Part shown: one piece after another, positions 59,320-64,000 of the stretch
Layout: every line of letters starts with the position of its first letter
Position numbering within the stretch: the first letter of the stretch is position 1
From: Distichodus sexfasciatus
Lineage: Eukaryota > Chordata > Actinopteri > Characiformes > Distichodontidae
Direction: 5' to 3'
Length of the DNA stretch: 64,000 bases
Assembly (NCBI GenBank): GCA_032718565.1
Contig: JAVGVS010000001.1
Span: 1,302,001-1,366,000 of the forward strand
Notes under the pieces: generated by a model
Seen by the model: only the letters and a program-made list of their open reading frames with translations
Told to the model about the DNA's origin: nothing
The model's database searches: none
Position numbers and translations under genes: made by a program

Positions 59320-59893
59320 CAGTGTTGGGGAGTACATGTACCCATTCACGTTTCGTGTACATGTTACATATTCAGATTACAAATTATGGGTAACTGTATT
59401 CCATTACAGTTACAGTTTAAATAGACAGTAATCAGAATACAGTTACAATATTAAAAATAATGGATTGCATGACAGTATTTTTCTATTTTCCATGTTTATC
59501 CTCTCTCTAATAAATTTCGGCAATTCCATTCATTACCAGATGCCCTTCAGAACATGCAACCAAAGATTCTAATGCCAACGTCCATTTAACCTAAGTTCCC
59601 ACAGTCACACAATGGAGGAGTCAGAGCTGGAGCCAGCAAAACAGAGTCAGGGCAGAAACACATTATGTTTTGTAAATTCAGACAACACTTCACATTAAAA
59701 GAAGAAAAAAGGGCAGAATATGAAGGGTTTGATTTCCACATTCATAAAGTTGTAAAAGGCAAGACAATGTGAAGCATATGAGTAACAAAGAATATGTTGC
59801 TCACACTGAGTAATCTAACGGAATACATTACAATTTACATCTATTTTGTATTCTATAGTGGAATCCATTTAAAAAGCAACCTTCCCAAGCGAG
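59320..59893. mobile_element. hAT-type MITE, second copy of the CAGTGTTGGGG family
   Basis: Begins CAGTGTTGGGGAGTACATG and carries GTATTCCATTACAGTTACAG, then CTCACACTGAGTAATCTAAC and AGCAACCTTCCCAAGC at the right, in the same order as the 55476 element. The right terminal CACTG has decayed, so the duplication cannot be checked. Confidence 0.78.
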
Positions 59894-62800
59894 GAAACAA
59901 GTTCCCAAGTTCAGAAAAGTTTTCAAGTCCACACTTAAAAATAAAATCCAGACCTGAGTGCAGCATTACCTCAAAAATAGCACCATCTAAAATGTTGAAA
60001 AGAAAGCATGAAGATAAAAGAAGTAGTATTTGCACAAGGACTGTAATGGCCACTTCAAGAACCGTGGCAAGAAAATAATAATAGTATGAACAAGCTTGCA
60101 AACACAGTGGAACACAGTGTTGCAGGCATACAAGGTTCTGAAGAAAAAATGAAAGAACACTGAGGAGTGTGATTTGAGTGAAACGTAAAGGTATGTAATG
60201 TAACACATTTGTAAATTTATATGATTCACCCTGACGTGAAGTGCTAGAATATTCTAATTCTGACCTTAATATTGCATAGAAGGCAAAGGGCAACACTACC
60301 ATCTAAAATAGAGACATATTTCACGTGAGCTTAATTTGAAAAGGTCGACTGTGACAGAGCCCACAATGTCATATCATTTCATTATGCAAACTCGAACTAG
60401 GATACTGGCAGCCCAGAGGTCGGACAACTTGGCTCTCAACCAAAGGGTCATGAGCTTAATGCTGGAAAATGACAAACGGTTAATTCCATTGCGCCCTTCA
60501 GCAAGTCAATTAACTTTTACCCCATAATTGCCGAAGAAAACTGACATGCAAAGTATTTTTACACAATAAATGAAAACACTGGATTTTGTACAGAAATTAC
60601 CTAATGCGGAGTCACATTTTCCTTTACAACAGAGACCATTTGTAAACACAAGTGGTGAGATTTTTTTTCCACTTTCATGACAGCGCTCCTGGAATCAGAC
60701 TGGCAACATGCACCGACCAAAGCACGCAACAATAAATCCTCTACATGACGAACAAGACAGCAGAGGATGATGTACGCAATGGTTAAATTCCTCTGCATGG
60801 ATGAGACTGGCCTTAGTCTTGGCCAGGAGCTTTGGTGCAGCCAGTACACTCAGCCTATGTCTCAGCCTTTCCATAGCCCCTGTGGATTTGTGGGAAAGAC
60901 CTTAATAAATGAGATCGTCTGATTTCCCTTTCACTCATCTCCTGACCTTTCCATTCTTGACAGAACTTATGTGTCTAGACAAAAGGCACCGGATTTCCCT
61001 GTGAGATATCAGCAGGCCTCTCTGCCTTCCCTATTCACAGGGCTAGGGAATTAAATTGGCGGATCGAATTTGGACTCTCTACTTCTTCCATCTAAGAGCA
61101 AGTAATTACTGATTCTGACAGACATAATATTACTGTCCCACTGAAGCGATACAGCTTAGCCAGGCTTGGATTTTAGCATTTCTTCTGGAAGAGTCACCAA
61201 AACATATTTTGGATCTGGCATTTCAAACATTAAAGAAGGGTCAATTAGGGTTAAGGGAGGGACGTAAGACTTTTGAAGTAGTCTGGTCTCAATTATCTTA
61301 CAAAACATTTAATGCCTAAATGGCTTTGTGGATTAAAAGAATAAAGAATCAACATGAATCATGTGATATATTCTTGAGATTACAATTTTTGAAAAGTTGC
61401 ATTGCATTAAAGTGATAAGAAAATATCACCGAAAAACAAAACAAAAAAAACACTTAACATCTTTCTATTAATACAGTTATTCATGAGTTGGTCAAATAGC
61501 AATAGTAAATAAACCGCTGACTGATATGTCTTCACCTAAGACACTTCAAACCATAATTACTTTGAACTAATACAACATTGTTAACATGTGATGTAATTCA
61601 GTGCATAGTTTGTTCAGAGGACATGAAAATTGGAATCTCTATAAGGTTACAATTAATATAAAGTTTAATTATATAATACTCAGCCAATATCCATAATAGG
61701 ATTATATTTTGCATTACAGTTTTGGGAAGGTGCTTTCAGTTTAATAGCTACACAATCAAAACAAAAAAGAGAAATGAACCGCTGGTCAGTAAATTCAAAA
61801 GAAAATTGCTAGGGAAGGAAATGAACTTATAACAAGGATCATATAGTCAAGTCGGACTTCCAGACACCAGCAAGTTTTGTTATTCAGAGCCTGTCAGCAG
61901 AGACTGAATAGAAACATCTCTCTTTCCACAGGCTAATAAACAATGAAAGTCGTCCTATAGGATCTTCACAGAATTCTTATCCCACTCTCGCATGTCTTTT
62001 TATTAGGCCTAAACTGCAGAAGCAGACAGAATGCTTGTGCAATAAGCAAAATGAGGTATTATTAGGTAAAATAAAAACAAAAAGAGCAAAAGAAAACCAC
62101 CAAAATGTACAGCTCACAGAGTGTTAGCCTTACAGAGAATTAAGAAATGTCACGACAACATAATCCATCTGATGCATTGCTCTCCTACCTTTTACCCTAA
62201 TTAGGTGACTACTTCTTACTTCAAATACTAGTAGAGTTGTTTTCCCTATAATAGAACATAATAGAATAGAATATGAGTATTATAGATTATAGATCATTTT
62301 CTATTAGAGCATAACAGAACATGAATAGATCTTCAGAAATTTCACAGTAAGATTGTGTATGACTCTATGGAAATACTCAAGGAAGAAATAAGTCTAAGTT
62401 TGTGAGGATTTAAAAAGGGTGCTCCTGGACTTGCCCAGAGTCTAGAGTTAACCACATTTTTCTTCACATTTTCAGCCTAATTATGCCTGCAAGATGGGAT
62501 GACATTGAACCTAAATCATTAACATTCAGTAGCATTGCCAACATTCCTCCTGCATTATGGCAGTGCTGGCTGACATAGCAGTGGATGCTAATCGTTTACC
62601 AGCCCTGGAACCCCTAACCCAACATGCCCTTTAAGGTGGCTCAGGGTGCAATAGTGTTTCCTGAAGAATTTCTGACAGTAAAAGTGACTTCTTAATCTTG
62701 GTGTCAATGTCATCAGCATTTGTCTTAGCTTGTTAAATGAGGACCCTGGTGTTTTATGCATCTGCAATCTGTTTGAAGATTGTTGGTGGCTAAAACATGC

Positions 62801-63760
62801 TCAAACACACACTGAGATATATAGTTACTCAGGGTAAGTGACCAACTTTAAAACTAAAGTTTTAATGACTACTAAAATAGAGGTATTCACCTTAACGTTC
62901 TTCAATGGTGAAAGTCCAGGACAATTCAAAGCTATTAAAGAGGTTATTCACTGAGATTGGTTGACATTTAGCTGAGGAATGGTACAATATGAAGTTATTT
63001 CTTACTTACTCCCAAGAAAAATCTATTAACCTAGAGTCCATGAGAATTCAAAGCTATTAAAGAGGTTGTGGCATGCTATGGACTACATGCCAGAGTGTAT
63101 CTAAATGAAACGATCACAAAAAGCCAATGCTGTTGCCTAATGCAAAATGCATAGTAGCTACATGATAGCACATATTGTATATTAGTGAATATCAGAGTAA
63201 TCCAATGTATCCATATTTAAGAGTTTAAAGAAATGTAAGATGACAAATGAATTAACAAATATGCATTGGTGCTCATCAATATACTGGGTCAAAGTGTAGA
63301 GGCTGGACAACAGCCTCTGGCTCTTTGCTCTCCATATACAACTTTAAGGTATTGCAATGAACAGCCAATATTGCTATCTATATTGCTCAGACTAATAATT
63401 TAATCTCACTGGAAGAAAATGAATACTTTTTTCTTACAGTTTCCCAGAATTGAAAAAGTTTTACATCAGCAAGGGTTTAAATTTATCTGCAATGCCTGGG
63501 GATTGGTGATGGACCAGCTACGTCTCATGAGAGGGATGAACATTTTTATTTAAGATGTCAGAAAGCTTTCCAATTAGTTGCAAAGTTGGAAGGCCAGACC
63601 ATGCCTAATGCCTACTTTTTTATGTAATTTTCAGTCAAGCTGGGGTAGTCCTGACTTTAACCTTACAGACTTGCTTAAATTACTAAACTAACTTAATTGC
63701 TTCTCACTTTTATTCAGCTGTTCTATCTGTCACAATTTCACTATGAGACTTCAAAGAAGT
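59894..63760. other. Non-coding stretch with a short direct repeat
   Basis: Unique, AT-rich sequence. Positions about 62440-62620 look like a candidate conserved non-coding block (CAGCCTAATTATGCCTGC near 62474). A 34-base direct repeat lies at 62912-62945 and 63034-63067. No exon supported. Confidence 0.3.
62912..63067. repeat. Pair of 34-base direct repeats
   Basis: Both units contain AATTCAAAGCTATTAAAG followed by AGGTT, preceded by AGTCCA(G/T)GA. The starts are 122 bases apart and the units match at about 30 of 34 positions. The spacer is not repeated. Confidence 0.8.
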
Positions 63761-63965
63761 GGGTGGCACTGTGGCACAGTAGTTAGCACTGTCACCTCAC
63801 AGCAAGAGGTTCCTGGGTTTCATCCCTGCGTCGGCTGTGGGGACTTTCTGTGTGGAGTTTGTGTGCTCTCCCCATGTTCGCACTGATTTTCTCTGGTTTC
63901 GACCGACAGTCCAAAAGCATGCACTATAGGTTGATTAGAGGCTGTAAATTGGCCACATAAGGAAA
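63761..63965 (+). mobile_element. SINE family A, near the window end
   Basis: GGGTGGCACTGTGGCACAGTAG head with an A box, CTGGGTTTCATCCCTG as a damaged B box, then CTGTGTGGAGTTTGTGTGC and a body ending near GGCCACATAAGG. The LINE-like tail and ATGA run are absent, so the copy is truncated or its 3' part is deleted. Confidence 0.78.
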
Positions 63966-64000
63966 AGAGTAATGATTTGGATACTAACTGATTAATCAAA

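Noticed and set aside
59853..60302. 149-codon minus-strand frame
   Set aside because: It runs across the end of the hAT MITE at 59320-59893 into unrelated sequence, so it cannot be a real gene.
1..64000. CRISPR arrays, operons, prophage or plasmid features
   Set aside because: No regularly spaced identical repeats and no compact gene arrays. Base composition and repeats are those of a vertebrate chromosome.

Overview
The window reads as a vertebrate nuclear chromosome segment, most likely from a teleost fish. It is AT-rich and almost free of long open frames. It carries dinucleotide microsatellites, tRNA-headed SINEs, hAT-type short transposons with 8-bp target duplications, a Tc1/mariner element of the kind common in fish, and a solo LTR. 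There are no operons, Shine-Dalgarno sites, rRNA genes, CRISPR arrays or convincing stand-alone tRNA genes. A more precise lineage cannot be fixed from the sequence alone.

Genes: no complete protein-coding gene is visible. The best gene evidence is one CpG-dense block (about 11.09-11.87 kb), which looks like a promoter, with a short start-codon exon on each side, pointing outward. On the minus strand, 5137-5191 has a 3' splice site, an in-frame stop, an ATG and an AAG|GTAAGT donor. On the plus strand, 20991-21060 has a pyrimidine-rich acceptor, an in-frame stop, an ATG and a G|GTAAGT donor. A minus-strand donor at 11491-11497 lies inside the CpG block. The simplest model is a divergent (bidirectional) promoter serving two genes with non-coding first exons and long first introns. 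Most of the window would then be first-intron sequence. Neither gene can be named from four to six residues.

Layout: 1-11 kb is putative intron of the minus gene, with an intact 649-bp hAT MITE at 3577. 11-12 kb is the CpG promoter block. 12-21 kb is putative first intron of the plus gene. 21-64 kb is intron or intergenic sequence loaded with mobile elements. These include five copies of SINE family A (two with target-site duplications), about seven copies or pieces of SINE family B (two tail to tail at 27 kb), a 937-bp solo LTR at 38.16-39.10 kb, a decayed coding-like remnant at 40.9-42.0 kb, and a dead Tc1/mariner at 49.66-51.13 kb. There are also a 266-bp inverted-repeat MITE at 48.1 kb, two members of a CAGTGTTGGGG hAT family at 55.5 and 59.3 kb plus a fragment at 16.5 kb, and a 1289-bp hAT-type element at 56.98-58.27 kb with its own CpG-rich promoter-like segment and start-codon exon.

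Between the repeats lie several high-complexity, AT-rich stretches with many TAATTA-type sites (for example 8.3, 29.5, 31.6, 32.3, 36.0, 54.0 and 62.5 kb). They could be conserved non-coding enhancers, but that needs a cross-species alignment. I found no clear previously undescribed system. The strongest leads are the divergent promoter model and the promoter-bearing hAT element.
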